The notes below the pieces were generated by a model. It did not search any database. It saw only the letters and a list, made by a program, of their open reading frames with translations, and was not told where the DNA came from. Both the position numbers and the translations under genes were made by a program. DNA of 64,000 nt from Bolinopsis microptera (taxonomy: Eukaryota; Ctenophora; Tentaculata; Lobata; Bolinopsidae): assembly GCF_026151205.1 (NCBI RefSeq), contig NC_087079.1, positions 930,001-994,000 on the forward strand. The letters run 5' to 3'. Each line of letters opens with the position of its first letter. The stretch's first letter is position 1. Shown in pieces: positions 21,830-33,527 of this stretch.

Positions 21830-24800
21830 ATCACAAAACCTCTTTCAACAGAAGAACAGAGTAGTTTCCCCCTGTTGTGTCCTCATGGCCCCTGATTTAA
21901 CTACTGTTCTATTACACCCTTTACCACACACACTACACTTTTGTGGTGCTCTCCAGTGTGTGGTCGAGCATTTTCTTCAGATTAATCTGATTTAAAAACA
22001 GTTTTCCACAGTACTTACACTCGTGTTGTGATTCTAGCCTCACGATCACCATGTGTTCCGCCTGTGGTATCCAAGTTGTCCCTGCCTGTGTTAGAAGACC
22101 ATGGGACACACATCACATCGATTTTTAGTAGTTGATGCTCTGTGCTGGATATGAATCATATAGTTCCTGTCAGAAGGTTTCTAACACCACACGCTTGTAC
22201 CGACACTTGTATGTCTTGTTTATTGTGGTTATTGAAGATTGAGAAGTGAGACTCTGCTTTTCGTAATAGCAGTATAGACACAGTTGTTTTACACTTGTAC
22301 TGTTTGTCCCCCATTGTGAGTTAACATGTGACATGGTAGAGCGTGTATGGTATCAGTCCTATATTTTTTACAGTAGGACAGCTGATTGGGGGGAAAATCT
22401 CGCTACCTTATCGTTACTATCCTGATGGTATATGTTAAAATGAATTGGCTCTTCGAGTAAACATCCGTCACCACAGGTGGCTCACTTGTGTACTTTCCTC
22501 TTTTCCTGATACTCCTCGAGTTTTCCCACATGTGTGTGTCTCATTCTTGTTGTGTCCTTAAACAGCTTAGACAACCAGTTGGCAGTGCAATTGATATGCT
22601 GACCTGTATTTTATGGAAGATTGCTGAAATAAAGTGAGGAATTGTCCACAATAAAATAAAACTAGTCTCGTGTCACTTAATTTTGCATTTAAAGGATGAA
22701 TCGTAATACTAAAGTTAGAGATTGTTCTCAACCATTTTCAATATCAGGTCTGCAACGAATACCCTAACTCTTCGAAATAGTCCTCTCCGTAAAAACTTAG
22801 TAATTCCTCTCCCAACCCAATTGTTTTATATGAATAATACTGTCTTCCATCCACCTAGAATAATTATTTCATGATAGAAGGCATAGCACAACGATACAAA
22901 TATTTATTTATACTAATAGTCCAAGTTAAAACTAAACCAATGTTATTTTCATCACCAGAATACACACCTAAGTAAAATACAGCTTATTTATCTGTGGATG
23001 GTAATTGCAGGTTTATAAAGATTCAGCCCAACATACTGGGTATGAAAATATTCACACACTCATGTAAATAGATAAGTAAAAACGTAGAAAACTGGCGCAT
23101 ATGTGCACCCAATTTTACCCTGGGATATTTCTAACAAGGACGTTCTCTTCACATTGACCCCGCGCACAGTTAAGAAACCGTATCCAGTGCTAGCCCTGTG
23201 ACTAGCCCCATCTAATAATAACAATCCCCGTCCTGACTAACAGCTCTCCACGCATATCCACTCTCTTTCGAAACTCTAACTTCTTGTACTCCTTTTCTGA
23301 GACGACTTTTCCCTTGTAAGTTACCTGATAAAATAGATAAATCAGAACAACCCACTTTAGGGTACAAAACATTTATAGACTTGCTGTCCTGAGAAAGGGC
23401 CAGTTTTTTTTGTTTATAAAGACCCGAGGGCCATCCTTTAAGCTTTGAAACCGTTTATTGACAATAAATATATAATATAATATACTGAAATCGTAACATT
23501 CATGTCAATACTTAACTGAATAATATAAGCTGTTGTTAAAATAATAAACTTAACTGTCACTTAAATTAAGATATATGATTAATCAAATGTAATCTCTTTT
23601 ATTTCCACAACTAATTCTCCACACCAAGCTTAATTCACACACCAAAACATTAAATTTTATCAGATAACAAATGTCCTAATATATTACGTCCTTATCTTTT
23701 AGTTAAAAAGTCAGGGTGCAGCCTTTTACTTCAATAAGATTAAAACAATTCATCACCTGGATCACGATGGTTAGTCATCAAAATCAGCTAGGCGATATTT
23801 GAAATGATGCTGCAGACAGGGCCTCTGTGGTGGTACTGTTATGTAAGTGGTGGTGTTGCGGTCATCACTCACATATATAGGAGTGTTATTATGATGCGTT
23901 GAACACGGGCGTCAGATGCATACAGTAGATCGCTAGCGGATGATATGGTGATTGTGCTGTTGTGCTGATATGGCTTTAATTGAGCAATGGCCAGGAGTAC
24001 TATCAGTAAACTAGTAGCAGGTCTGGCATGAAATTTTCCGATTTTCAAAAGTGGTCGTAATTATTAGTTTTGAAGTGCTTTTGTAACTAAGAAGTTTATT
24101 GAGTGAGTGCCTAAATGTTGTTAGATAGTATACCTAATACAAGTTATGTTGTGGGTGTGTGATTTTGTGACCGTTGAATTTCCTTAAAACCTGGAATATT
24201 ATTCAGGAAAAAAGGGGTTTGCCTAGCCTTCCTCGTTGTTGCCTCTGATGGTGTTTCCAATAGCACACACGTTTTGCCTTAGACTTGTAAATGTTTATTG
24301 AAAATAAGCTGGGAAGACAAAAAAAAGTTTATATTTAAGTTTGTTTCAGTGATGGCAAGCAGTGACCTTTAAAACATACTGATTGTCTAAAGTGTTACAC
24401 CGTATTTAAGAACCAGTCAGAGCTAGTCTCATGGCTGAGTTAACTGTCGGGATATTACTTGGAAAAAGGCCTGATTGATTTTTGGCACTGTTTTCAGGGA
24501 AGTATTTCATCCTGTGCATTAATATAAGTGGCGTTTCTTTCACAGATTATTCCATGAATAGTGAAATTCCATACTCTTTCAAAGCTATCCCTCGGTGTGC
24601 AGCAATTGGCCGTCCTTGTAGAAATAGTGACGTCACCTGGCATAAACCTTCTCACACCTTGTTTCTGTTTTTGTGAATAGTGACTCAATGTGTGATTTTG
24701 GCAGCGAACCCCAGAACGAGGGAGCAGAAATTGAGGTGGATGAACAAGCAGTGATAAATTTGAAGCCTGACTTTTAAACGGTAAGTGCCTGTTCATTTTG

Positions 24801-27800
24801 TACATGATACCCTTTTTTTTTTCCATGTAATCTATTCAATCCTGGCCTCTAACGGCATGTATGTGTTTGCTCCACGTTAATTTATCCATACGATTATTAC
24901 TCCGAGAAACGTGCCTCAGTCACTTGATCTATCACTACTCCAGCTATGGAAACATTAATGTTAGAAAAGGGTTGTCCGTTTCTAATGATTGGCTACATAC
25001 CATAAAGTGAGTTTTTTTTTGAGATTGAGAGCAAGTCCGATGCTATCAACCTCCATTTGATCCATGATCGAGGTTATTTGATTTAGTTTGAACTGAACCT
25101 CTTGCTCGTGTAAACCATAACTATGATATTCGCATCGTCTGCGTACATATAAACTTAGCTAAATTTGAGATGTTTTGGGAAGGTCGTTGTGATAGATCAC
25201 AAGAGTAATGGTCCCAAAATCGACCCCTGGGGTACTCCAAAACCTGATTTCTTGGGCCTCGCGTCCGTCTTCTCCACCGACAGTCAACGAATTGGTGCGC
25301 CGCTCAGATAAGGACTCGAACATTTAAGTGCTGAACCTTTAATGCCGTAATTTCCAGTTTTTTTAGTAGTATAGGATGTTTTCATAACGTCACAAAGCTT
25401 TAGATAGTCAAGAAGAAGCAGCACAGCAATTTGCTTACTGTTGAAGAGTGTAGAATACTATTTTGACAATTAGTAAAGCGTGTTCACATGACATGCCAGG
25501 CCAAAACCGTACTGGCTTTCAAAAAGTGATCCATTGAAAGTCTAAAAATTCCAGAATATTCGACTATGCATAAGTTTTTCCGTAAATTTTCGAGAACGAG
25601 CTTAGCAAAGAGATTGGTCTGTAAATAAGTAACTTTCCTGTATTTAGAAAGCCACCTTTTGTGTATCGGAACACACTCGTGCCGATTTTAGAGCATTAGG
25701 AAATATTCCCTCCGTAAAGGATGAAGTTATGATTACGGCCAACGTTTTTTTGTGAATTTCGTATCTAGCTTGCAACTGCATTGGTTTCAATTTTTGTGTT
25801 CAAGTGTCGCTTTGTTCTTTTGACTTTTTACTACTTACTGATATTCAGAGGGGAATCAGGTTCTTAAACTCAATACTGCTAGTACCTAAATCCGTCCTAA
25901 CGTCCGTCCTGTAAGAATTCTTCAAAACCTCCTCCTGGAATCGAAAGTTTGCCTAGCACTTATCTGGGACTTGAATGTTGCTTGCAATGTTGGCAAATAC
26001 TCATTAAAATTTAGCCGATACATCGGAATGGCTGCTGAGAAATGTTTCCACATTCATCCTTTATTTTAATAGGCCCAGAGTGCCTACATTTCTACCCAGG
26101 CGACTATTAATAAGTTGCCACAGCTTTTGGAGTTGTCGCGGTACTCCTCAAAAAAAAAGTTTTTGTAGTACTTTGGGTTTTGGGCCAAATTAATATGTTT
26201 GTTACAAAATTTATTAATTTTTTTTGTATACGCAGCAATATTTGTCACGCTGGAACTTTTATCTTATCGTGGTAGAGACGTTGTCTACCGGGCACATGCA
26301 TCTTCTAGCACGGTAAAGACCAGGGTTTTGATCGTGCCGTTCATTTTTACGTCCCTAGCCAGTTTCTTTCTAGGATATGCTTGATCGAAAGTTTGGAATA
26401 ATTCACTGAATTTGTCATACTGGTCTTTCGCATAGTTTCTCTGTGCACCTCATCACACACGTTTCGCTCTCAAAAATTCTTTGAATCAGCAATGTGCAGC
26501 CGCATTGAACCCTGCGGAGTTCGGCACCTTCTCACAGTGGACACCAAAAAATAAGTAAAAGCTGATCCCCAGCAAAACACGTGACTTACCCAATATACTT
26601 CCGGATTCAATAAACCTGAGACGCAAAAGCTTCCATCTCCAGCCTGGGAATTGTGGATTCTTGATTTCAATACAACTAGGAACTGGAAATTGCAGTCTTC
26701 TTATTCCTGGTTGCTGATATCATCTAAACAGGGAGTAAAGGACATGTAGGTTTCACATTCTCCCCTCACATAATCTTTACACTGCCAACAACACTGGAAA
26801 CAGAAGCATTCCATTGAAAATGTCATTTAAAACGTAATCTACCAAATTATTACAGTAAAGTTAACAGTACCGTTACCAACAAATTCAAGTAAGATTCAGA
26901 AAAAAAAAACATTTGATTTTGAGAACGGGACAATTATTATTCAGATAGTTTAAGTTTTAAGTTAAATTTTAGTTGTACAGAAAATGACTATAAATACCAT
27001 ATAGTATTGATAAACAATAAGTCAACTCCTATCTTCGTAGTAACTTACAATATTCAACTGTAACACCTCCTCCAGATTATCGTTATCATCACGGTATGTA
27101 ACCCCCTCTTTAGCAACTCTAGAGGGGTTACTACTCTATTTTTAGAAGCTTTCCTGCACTCTTCAAGTTCTTCTTGGAGAATCTTCCTGAATGTATCTCT
27201 CTCAGCAGTGGTATCTGGTAGGAACACTAATGTGTGTCTTGTGCAGTGTTGGCAATCTCTTCTGTTTTCTTTATCTTCGTCAACAGCTTAGTAGATAACC
27301 ATCATCCAACATTCCTAGATACTCAAAATCATCTATCTCTTCTCTTTCTTCTCAGGGTCAGGTACCGACTCAGGTAACCAATAAGAAGGACGGGGAATAT
27401 TGTCAATATTCTCGTACACTTCTTCTGTTACTGAGTATGGTGGGAGTTTTCTTTTTGTGTTACAGACTTAGCAGTATTAACTCTGTTGTTACCCAGAATG
27501 TGTTATCAATTCTCACATTGTCAGTTTCACCTCTTATGATAACTACTGCTACTTTATCGGAGTTACATGTCACTACGTTCAGTATCGTTGTGTGTACCGC
27601 TACAAGAGGGTAAGTTTGCATTAGGATTCAGGTGTTGTTCTGGCTATGCTTTGCATTGTGTATGTTACTTTTGTTAGTACGTCGCTTTGGTATGGTCGCC
27701 CCTCATTATCTAGAACAGTCATTCTATCCATATCTTTGAGCACCTCCTTCACTTTATTTGTTATACCTGCGGAATAAACAATTTAACATGATAGTCGTAT

Positions 27801-29105
27801 TTAAAATGCACTAGCAACATGCAATCAATTACAATTACGAAATCTATACTATGCAGTGGTTTACGAGAACAATTAAATGTATATTTATGTGTAAGACATC
27901 AAAGTACCAAAATAAAAACTAACTCGTCCCTGATCTTGTTGTGATTAGTTATCATACACTCAAGTGCTCGATCAAGACAAGTATCTGCTGGTCCCTTGTT
28001 TTTATTCCTACCAAACTTATACTGTTCCTCGTCATCGTCCGTACATCACTACTCTTGGTCTGACAAAAGTTCATTATAGAAGGTCAGGGGGCAGCTCAAT
28101 ACTATCTATCTCCTCATCTGAGGACTCTTCCATTCTCCCGTAAGCATACCCATTAATATATAATAACATAACATTGTTGTTTCAAAAACAAAACATCATG
28201 AAACTGACTAATATTTATGCATAAAAGAAACACTAGCAAAAAGGTTTCTAAAAACAATACGATTATGATTCAAGATTCAAGCTATAAAATTCAAATAAAT
28301 AAGAAGATATAATGTAACTAACATGTCAACCAGGAATTTCTCCCAGCCACCAGAATAAGTCTCACAAGTAATTTTATAGAACTCCTCCTCAGACATAATA
28401 GGTCTAGTTAGCCTCACATATTTCATGTTAAACTCAGGTTTTCTGCAATCAGTTTTACACACATCTACAGGACCTTCTTACCGAGGTGAGATGCAAAGAT
28501 TCTTGTTGCAAGTAGATCTTGTACTGCTGGTACAGAAGTCCCAGGTTCTGAGTGTAGGCACATCTCTAGCTCCTCTACTTCAGGAGCTTCAGCTTCTTCA
28601 GGCTGATGAACTTGTCTTACACCAGTCCATACAATCTAGCTGTTCTACTTTTATACTTTTTAGTCTCAACTCTTCCAATCTTATGGGTACCTTCCTGGAC
28701 ATCTTCTTTTTGTTTGGAGATTTCTTCTTCGTATTGACTACAGGACTGTCTTTGTCACTGTCCTGAGCTGTACCTCTCAGCGGGGTTTTCTGGGATCAAT
28801 ATTTAACAACCTCCTCAAGTTTTATTACCCATCTCATACTCTGATTCAGCAATATTTCATCTGCGATATGAGATAATGTTAATTTTAAAAGGAAATGAGT
28901 TTTGACACGACCGATTTAATACTACTGTGTCAAAATACTAATTTCACAAAATCGCGCAATAATTTGGATCAATCACAGTAGCTATTTGAAGTTGAGCAGA
29001 AAGTTTCAGATGTTTGAGAGGTTCATTAATTTAGTTCAGTATTTGTTTAACAGATGAAAAATAAATTTTTACACTGTGAAGTAGGCTGAGGTATTTCCTT
29101 CCCTC
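21830..29105 (-). CDS. PRDM-like gene, copy 1, split by an insertion
   Basis: N-terminal blocks lie at about 28790-28385 (Lys-rich KKKSPNKKK, then CMDW/CMDC and PEEAEAPEVEELEM), 28140-28000 (MKSPSDEEIDRIE-type) and 27370-27080. The zinc-knuckle/PR exon is 26793-26590 (acceptor CTGTTTCCAG, donor GTAAGT), with CWQCKDYVRGEC intact. The second PR exon (23300-23060) and C2H2 fingers (22600-21830) lie beyond a 3.1-kb insertion (about 23410-26510). That insertion falls in what would be an intron, so the copy could still be spliced. One-base indels break the frames as in the other copies. The start exon was not identified. Confidence 0.5.
23410..26510. mobile_element. 3.1-kb insertion splitting PRDM-like copy 1
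   Basis: The unit sequence stops at ...GAGAAAGGGCCAG (about 23405) and resumes at CTCACAGTGGACACC (about 26530). Between them lies unrelated sequence: an AT-rich part, a region without recognised genes (23.45-24.8 kb) and a decayed LINE (D). I saw no terminal repeats, so this may be a composite of several insertions. Confidence 0.6.
24840..26150 (-). pseudogene. LINE D reverse transcriptase relic (CR1-like)
   Basis: On the minus strand, in shifting frames: an IYRPIS-like block near 25610, an ESQYGF-like block near 25515 (fingers), GVPQGSILGPLL at about 25245-25190, YADDANII near 25135-25105 (catalytic Asp pair) and SIAGVVIDQVTEARF near 24960-24900 (the '..i..v...fLGviid' block after the palm). 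The order agrees with a CR1/L2-type reverse transcriptase. It is much more decayed than LINE A, B or C, with many frame changes and no endonuclease recognised. Confidence 0.65.
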
Positions 29106-29420
29106 CCATTACGATAACATATAAAACGACGAAAGCTAGTGGCAACAAAAGTTTCATTTGAATTTCAAATGCAGGCAAGGCTTCTCTGTCAGCCTTTATA
29201 TACGCTATTTCGCCCATACAAATGCTACTATCTGTAGGCGCTAAAGCAATATTCAACGTCAGGTCACGCTGCTCTGTGTTCAATATGTTGAGATTTGCTC
29301 TTCTTTTCAACTTTTAAAACACAAACTTGTAAAATCTAACATGGCGGCTTCATACGTCAAACATTTGACACCCCAATGCTACAGATAAAGAGTGTCGAAA
29401 GACTGAAGATTTCTTTTTCT
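29106..29420. other. Spacer between the PRDM-like array and LINE C
   Basis: A minus-strand open frame of 87 codons (29047-29310) has a hydrophobic stretch (MKLLLPLAFVVLYVIVM) but crosses the array boundary and lacks splice or family support. Otherwise nothing was seen. The 3' tail of LINE C (ATACATACATG, about 29427-29437) borders it. Confidence 0.4.
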
Positions 29421-31950
29421 TGTACATACATACATGTTACATGAAGAGGTCTCCTCCTAGTCGTTGGAGTGGCCTGCATCACACACATCTCTTCTACGGC
29501 GTAACATGTTCCTCCATTCCACTCGCTTTAGAGCCAACTGTTTTACTGCATCTCTGCTGATGTTATCGACACATGTAAATTCAGCTGCATCCTCGAGTAC
29601 ACAGGCCATCCAGCCTTTGCGGGGTCTTACTCTCAGTCTCTTTCCATAGTTTGGTTTCCAATCCAGTAAGAAATTGGGAAACCGCGTCTCTGGCATTCTG
29701 ACAACATGTCCGTACCATCTTAGTCTAGCCGCACCGATGAAAGTTTCGATAGACTTAATTCCAGCACGCCTGAGAACTTCTTCATTGGAGACATGGAAGA
29801 ACCACTTTATCTTCAAGATTCTTCTTAGGGAGGTCAGATGGAAGACCTCAAACCGTTTCATCTGCTTCTTTGTTGTGTTCCACACTTCAGCTCCATATAA
29901 CAGAATAGTAATAACAGCAGCCTTGTAGATACGGATCTTGGTGGGCGTTCTTATAGTTCGACTGTTCCATATCTTCCAAAGCTGATGAAACGCACCATTA
30001 GCACGCTGGATCCTGATGTCAAGATCTCGGTCAATGGTACCATCCCCACTGATGTTGGCACCAAGATAAAAAAGTTGCTGACCTGTTCAACAGGTTCTCC
30101 CCCCACTGTTAGCTTTATACTGTCTCTTTCGGTGTAAGGTCGCTGGGACGCACACTTGCTGATCGCCATGCATTGTGTCTTTTTAGCGTTGATCTTCAAC
30201 CCAGCATAAGAGGTGTAATAAGCTATAAGATCAGTGGACTCTTGCAGCCCTTCTTCAGTATTGTCCATCACTGCCAGATCATCAGCGTAGTCACTATCCA
30301 TGATAACTTTATCATCTGCACCCTTTAGTTCCTTTTGCGGTACAGCACCATGACTGATCGCCTTGTGAACCTAGGCCAAAAAGATTCCAAAGTTCAGACA
30401 AAAATTAAATACAGGAGGGCCCTGGATATCACCCTGTCCAGTGCCCGAATTAACAGAGAACCAATCAGACATTTCACCATTAACCCTGACAGCACTCATG
30501 GTTCCGTTGAAGAATGCCTGAAAGATTCTAACATATTTCTCAGGAAGTCCATAGTGTCTCATTCTTGACCAAATGAACTCTCTTCTGATGGAATCAAACG
30601 CTGCCTTAAAGTTAAAATCAATGAAATTAACATAAAGTGGAATGTTCAACTCAATGCAGTTGTGAATAATGGTGCGGATGGAATAAATCTGATCAATACA
30701 TGAGCGGTTCCGTCTGAACCCACACTGATTTTCCCTAAGAAGACACTCCATTCCACCATCCAGCCTCTTAAGAAGAACCATTTGAAGAACCTTAGAAGAC
30801 GTTGCCCTAAGAGTTATACCCCTATTATTGCAGCAGTATGAGGTGTCGCCCTTCTTTCCGATAACCACTATAACACCTTTAAGCCAATCCTCAGGGATCA
30901 CCTCTTCCTCCCATACCTTTTTAAACAGTAGCTCTAGTTGGCCAACAAGAGCACTTCCACCATACTTAAGTTGTTCATTAGTTATCTCATCAACCCCTGC
31001 ACTTTTGCAGTTCTTCAGTTTCTTTAGAGCATAACTAATCTCATCTCTAGAAGGAGGTCCATCAGAACAAGAAAGGTAGTCAAAACTCGGTTGTGAGGGC
31101 ACACCATCGAGGTCATCAAGATTGGCATCCGATAGGTGGAGGATTTAAGAGTGCTCCTTCCACCTTTCCTTCTGACTGTCCGGGTCTGTAATGAAATGAC
31201 CATCCTTATCCCTAACTGACATACCCACTTTCTTCTTCTTTTTCCCAGAAATCTTCTTTATCTTATCCCAAACTTCCTTTTGCTGGCCTTTCTTAGAAGC
31301 CTCCTCTAGATCAGTCGCTATTTTAGTAGCCCAGTTGTTGTCGTCAATTTTACAACTTTTCTTAACTAATTTATTAAGTTTAGAGTAGGCTGATCTATTG
31401 ACGTTTGAAGTGGGATCCCTCCGTTTGAACATTCCCCGTTGCTCTATCAAGTTCTTAGAGGTTTGCGAAAGGTGTTGTTCTTTAACCTTCCGGGGACGCT
31501 TTCCAAGCACTTCCATCGAGACATCAGTGACTGTCTGCTTGAAATTATCCCACATGTCCTCAAGGTTGACCTCATTAGCCAGACAATCAAAACGGTTCTG
31601 AAGAGCCACGTTGTACTCTTGAACCTTAGACAAGTTTCGCAAATGTTCGATAGCAGGCACATCGTGCCTTTTAACAGTGATCTTAACTACCGACTGCAGT
31701 TTGATTTGCAGCCGTCCACGAACAAGATAGTGATCTGAACAAATGTCCGCCCAACGACATACCTTAACATCGAGTAGCGAGTGTTGGAATCGTCCACTAA
31801 TACAAATATGATCTATTTGATTCACAGTTATGAGTTAACCCGATGGGAGACCGCCATGTACCCTTGTGGATGTCTCTATGCTGGAACAGAGTTCCACCAA
31901 TAACAAGTTGATTGGCTGCACAGAAATCCATGAGCCTGGTCCCATTTTTC
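29421..31950 (-). mobile_element. LINE C, RTE-like non-LTR retrotransposon, 5'-truncated
   Basis: A minus-strand element running from about 31950 (inside the endonuclease) to a 3' end with short ATGT repeats near 29427. The endonuclease continues past this truncation point in the copies at 46.7-57.8 kb (after CTGGTCCCATT...), so 31945 or so is the 5' break. The domain order and the C-terminal WYGHVVRM / RPRKGW / RVEWRNML region match elements often annotated as 'craniofacial development protein 2-like' or RTE/endonuclease-reverse transcriptase. Confidence 0.8.
29457..31825 (-). pseudogene. LINE C endonuclease/reverse transcriptase ORF, three lesions
   Basis: The frame runs NQIDHICISGRF and SDHYLV (endonuclease end), then RWKEHS with an in-frame TAA at 31145-31147, then the reverse transcriptase: SAGVDEITNEQLKYGG, NNRGITLRATSSKVL, QCGFRRNRSC, NFIDF...KAAFDS (first catalytic Asp; two extra residues inside this motif), GTGQGD, a second in-frame stop at 30371-30373, and DYADDLAVM at about 30294. 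Near 30068-30073 one base appears to be missing from a run of six T on the coding strand, shifting the frame between EQVSNFF and the following YLGANISGDG. The last segment (29885-29457) carries the RWYGHVVRMPET and RPRKGW blocks. Few lesions, so it is a fairly young copy. Confidence 0.85.
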
Positions 31951-32177
31951 TTGTATCACTGGTCAATGGTCCTGCCTACCTGCCTAGGTCGGTCCAGATG
32001 AAATCAATGGTCTAACAATGTAATATATTGAAGAATCTGTAACTTACTATCACTTTATATCAGTGCAATAAATTTTCATACTGAAAGCTCAAAATAGCAA
32101 TGAAAATAAAGTAAAATAATAACTTATCGGGATCTATACTGTTGCCACCATTTTTTCTTCACCATGGCTGGACTTAG
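31951..32177. other. Spacer, nothing recognised
   Basis: AT-rich junction sequence between LINE C and a 58-bp satellite. No gene, RNA or repeat recognised. Confidence 0.4.
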
Positions 32178-32467
32178 GTGGCCAAGATAGCATCAAGATG
32201 CTCTGCCTGCCTCTGGGGTATGGCATCCCTACTAGGTCGCCAAGATAGCATCAAGATGCTCTGCCTGCCTCTGGGGTATGGCATCCCTACTAGGTCGCCA
32301 AGATAGCATCAAGATGCTCTGCCTGCCTCTGGGGTATGGCATCCCTACTAGGTGGCCAAGATAGCATCAAGATGCTCTGCCTGCCTCTGGGGTATGGCAT
32401 CCCTACTAGGTCGCCAAGATAGCATCAAGATGCTCTGCCTGCCTCTGGGGTATGGCATCCCTACTAG
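32178..32467. repeat. 58-bp tandem repeat, five copies
   Basis: The unit starts GTGGCCAAGATAGCATCAAG and ends GGCATCCCTACTAG. Five copies are almost identical (GGTGG/GGTCG variants), which points to a recent expansion. Confidence 0.95.
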
Positions 32468-32872
32468 ATGCCGGAGTTTACTTTGTGGAGATGATAAAAT
32501 AAAAGTGAGATAAAGGGGGTGAGTAGATGCTGTAGACTGTAGTGCCGATTCGGTGATGACTAGAGAGAATGAAGTGAACAAACATGTGTTTTGTGTATCC
32601 AGGGCTTTGCAGTCTGATCCAGATCCTCTGGCACCATGATTTAAACTGGCGTTTTTGTCGTCGATAGGGTGTTTAATGAAAAATTGTGGAATGGGGCAGA
32701 TCAAAGCCGAAATAACGGAATATGGAGTTGTTAGAGTTTTTTATTTAGAGCATAAAAACTTGTGGTTTTATTTAACATTTAAATATTGGTAATCTGTTAG
32801 TTGTGGTTTCATGATATTCAAATAATGATATTTTGTTGGCGCGTACAATTAATTAACTCTAATCCTGCTCAG

Positions 32873-32961
32873 ATGAGGAGAAAGATTCGGTAAAAGAGAA
32901 AGGCGAGAAGAGAAAGAACGTTCCTTTGTGGAAACCCAACGGTCCCAATGGAAATGGCATG
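32873..32961 (+). CDS. Possible small exon, gene unknown
   Basis: 89 nt on the plus strand between a pyrimidine-rich acceptor (CTAATCCTGCTCAG) and a weak donor (ATG then GTCAGT). Read after the first two bases it encodes a charged segment with KEKGEKRKNVPLWKP and NGPNGNGM. There is no similarity I can name and no partner exon in the window. Confidence 0.2.
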
Positions 32962-33209
32962 GTCAGTAAAACTTTCTTACTATTATTATTTGTTTTAGAT
33001 CGTTTTGTAAATAAGAAACTTCGATTGTAAAGAACTCAGCTTCATTTAAAATATTAAAAGAGTAGCCAAACGTTGAATATCATTCTCAATTTCAAACATT
33101 ATCAAACAAAAGAAATGGTTAAATCTCACATTTACACCCCTTTAAGAAATTCTAATAAGAATAAGAGCTTCTTGATCCTTGTTTAGATGTAAGAATCTAT
33201 CTTAGTTCC

Positions 33210-33360
33210 TCGTGGACTATATAATGTATACTATACAATATAATGTTATTCAATGTATATTATACCATATATACCATTTATACAGTATATACAATGTATA
33301 GTATACCATATTGTATACCATGTATAATGTATATACAATATATTTATAGTACACACGTGG
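33210..33360. repeat. TA-rich low-complexity stretch
   Basis: Repeats of TATAC/TATAT/ACCAT-type words, partly self-complementary (for example GTATAC, TATATA). It lies about 170-320 bp past the iGluR stop codon. Confidence 0.6.
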
Positions 33361-33527
33361 TATTATTATCATTAAAAGTGTATTTAATGATAAACCATTT
33401 GTAGGTTTACTGGGGTCTGGTATAGGGAGGCAAAGTTGTCAGGTTTTATTGCAGCTATTTCAGCAGCGTCTGCGCGGCGCAAGCCTTTTCTAGTATCAAT
33501 TAAATAATAACCAACGTAAACTGAAGA

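Larger units (their letters stand above)
14060..29105. repeat. Tandem segmental duplication, unit about 4.6 kb, holding PRDM-like genes
   Basis: Three colinear copies: 14068-18690, 18700-23405 and 26515-29105 (partial). The last two are separated by a 3.1-kb insertion. Landmarks such as GTATCGTTGTGTGTACCGC (15275, 19860, 27585) and TCAATAAAC-TGAGACGCAAAAG (14282, 18901, 26609) appear in each. Copies differ mainly by one-base gains and losses, often in homopolymers. Confidence 0.9.

Noticed and set aside
14060-29105. PRDM copies as decayed pseudogenes
   Set aside because: Differences are mostly single-base indels with private positions, and the consensus is intact, which fits sequence error better. 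Only the loss of the zinc-finger part in copy 3 is treated as a real defect.
29047-29310. An 87-codon minus-strand frame with a possible membrane segment
   Set aside because: It spans the boundary between the PRDM-like array and unrelated sequence, so it is probably a chance frame.
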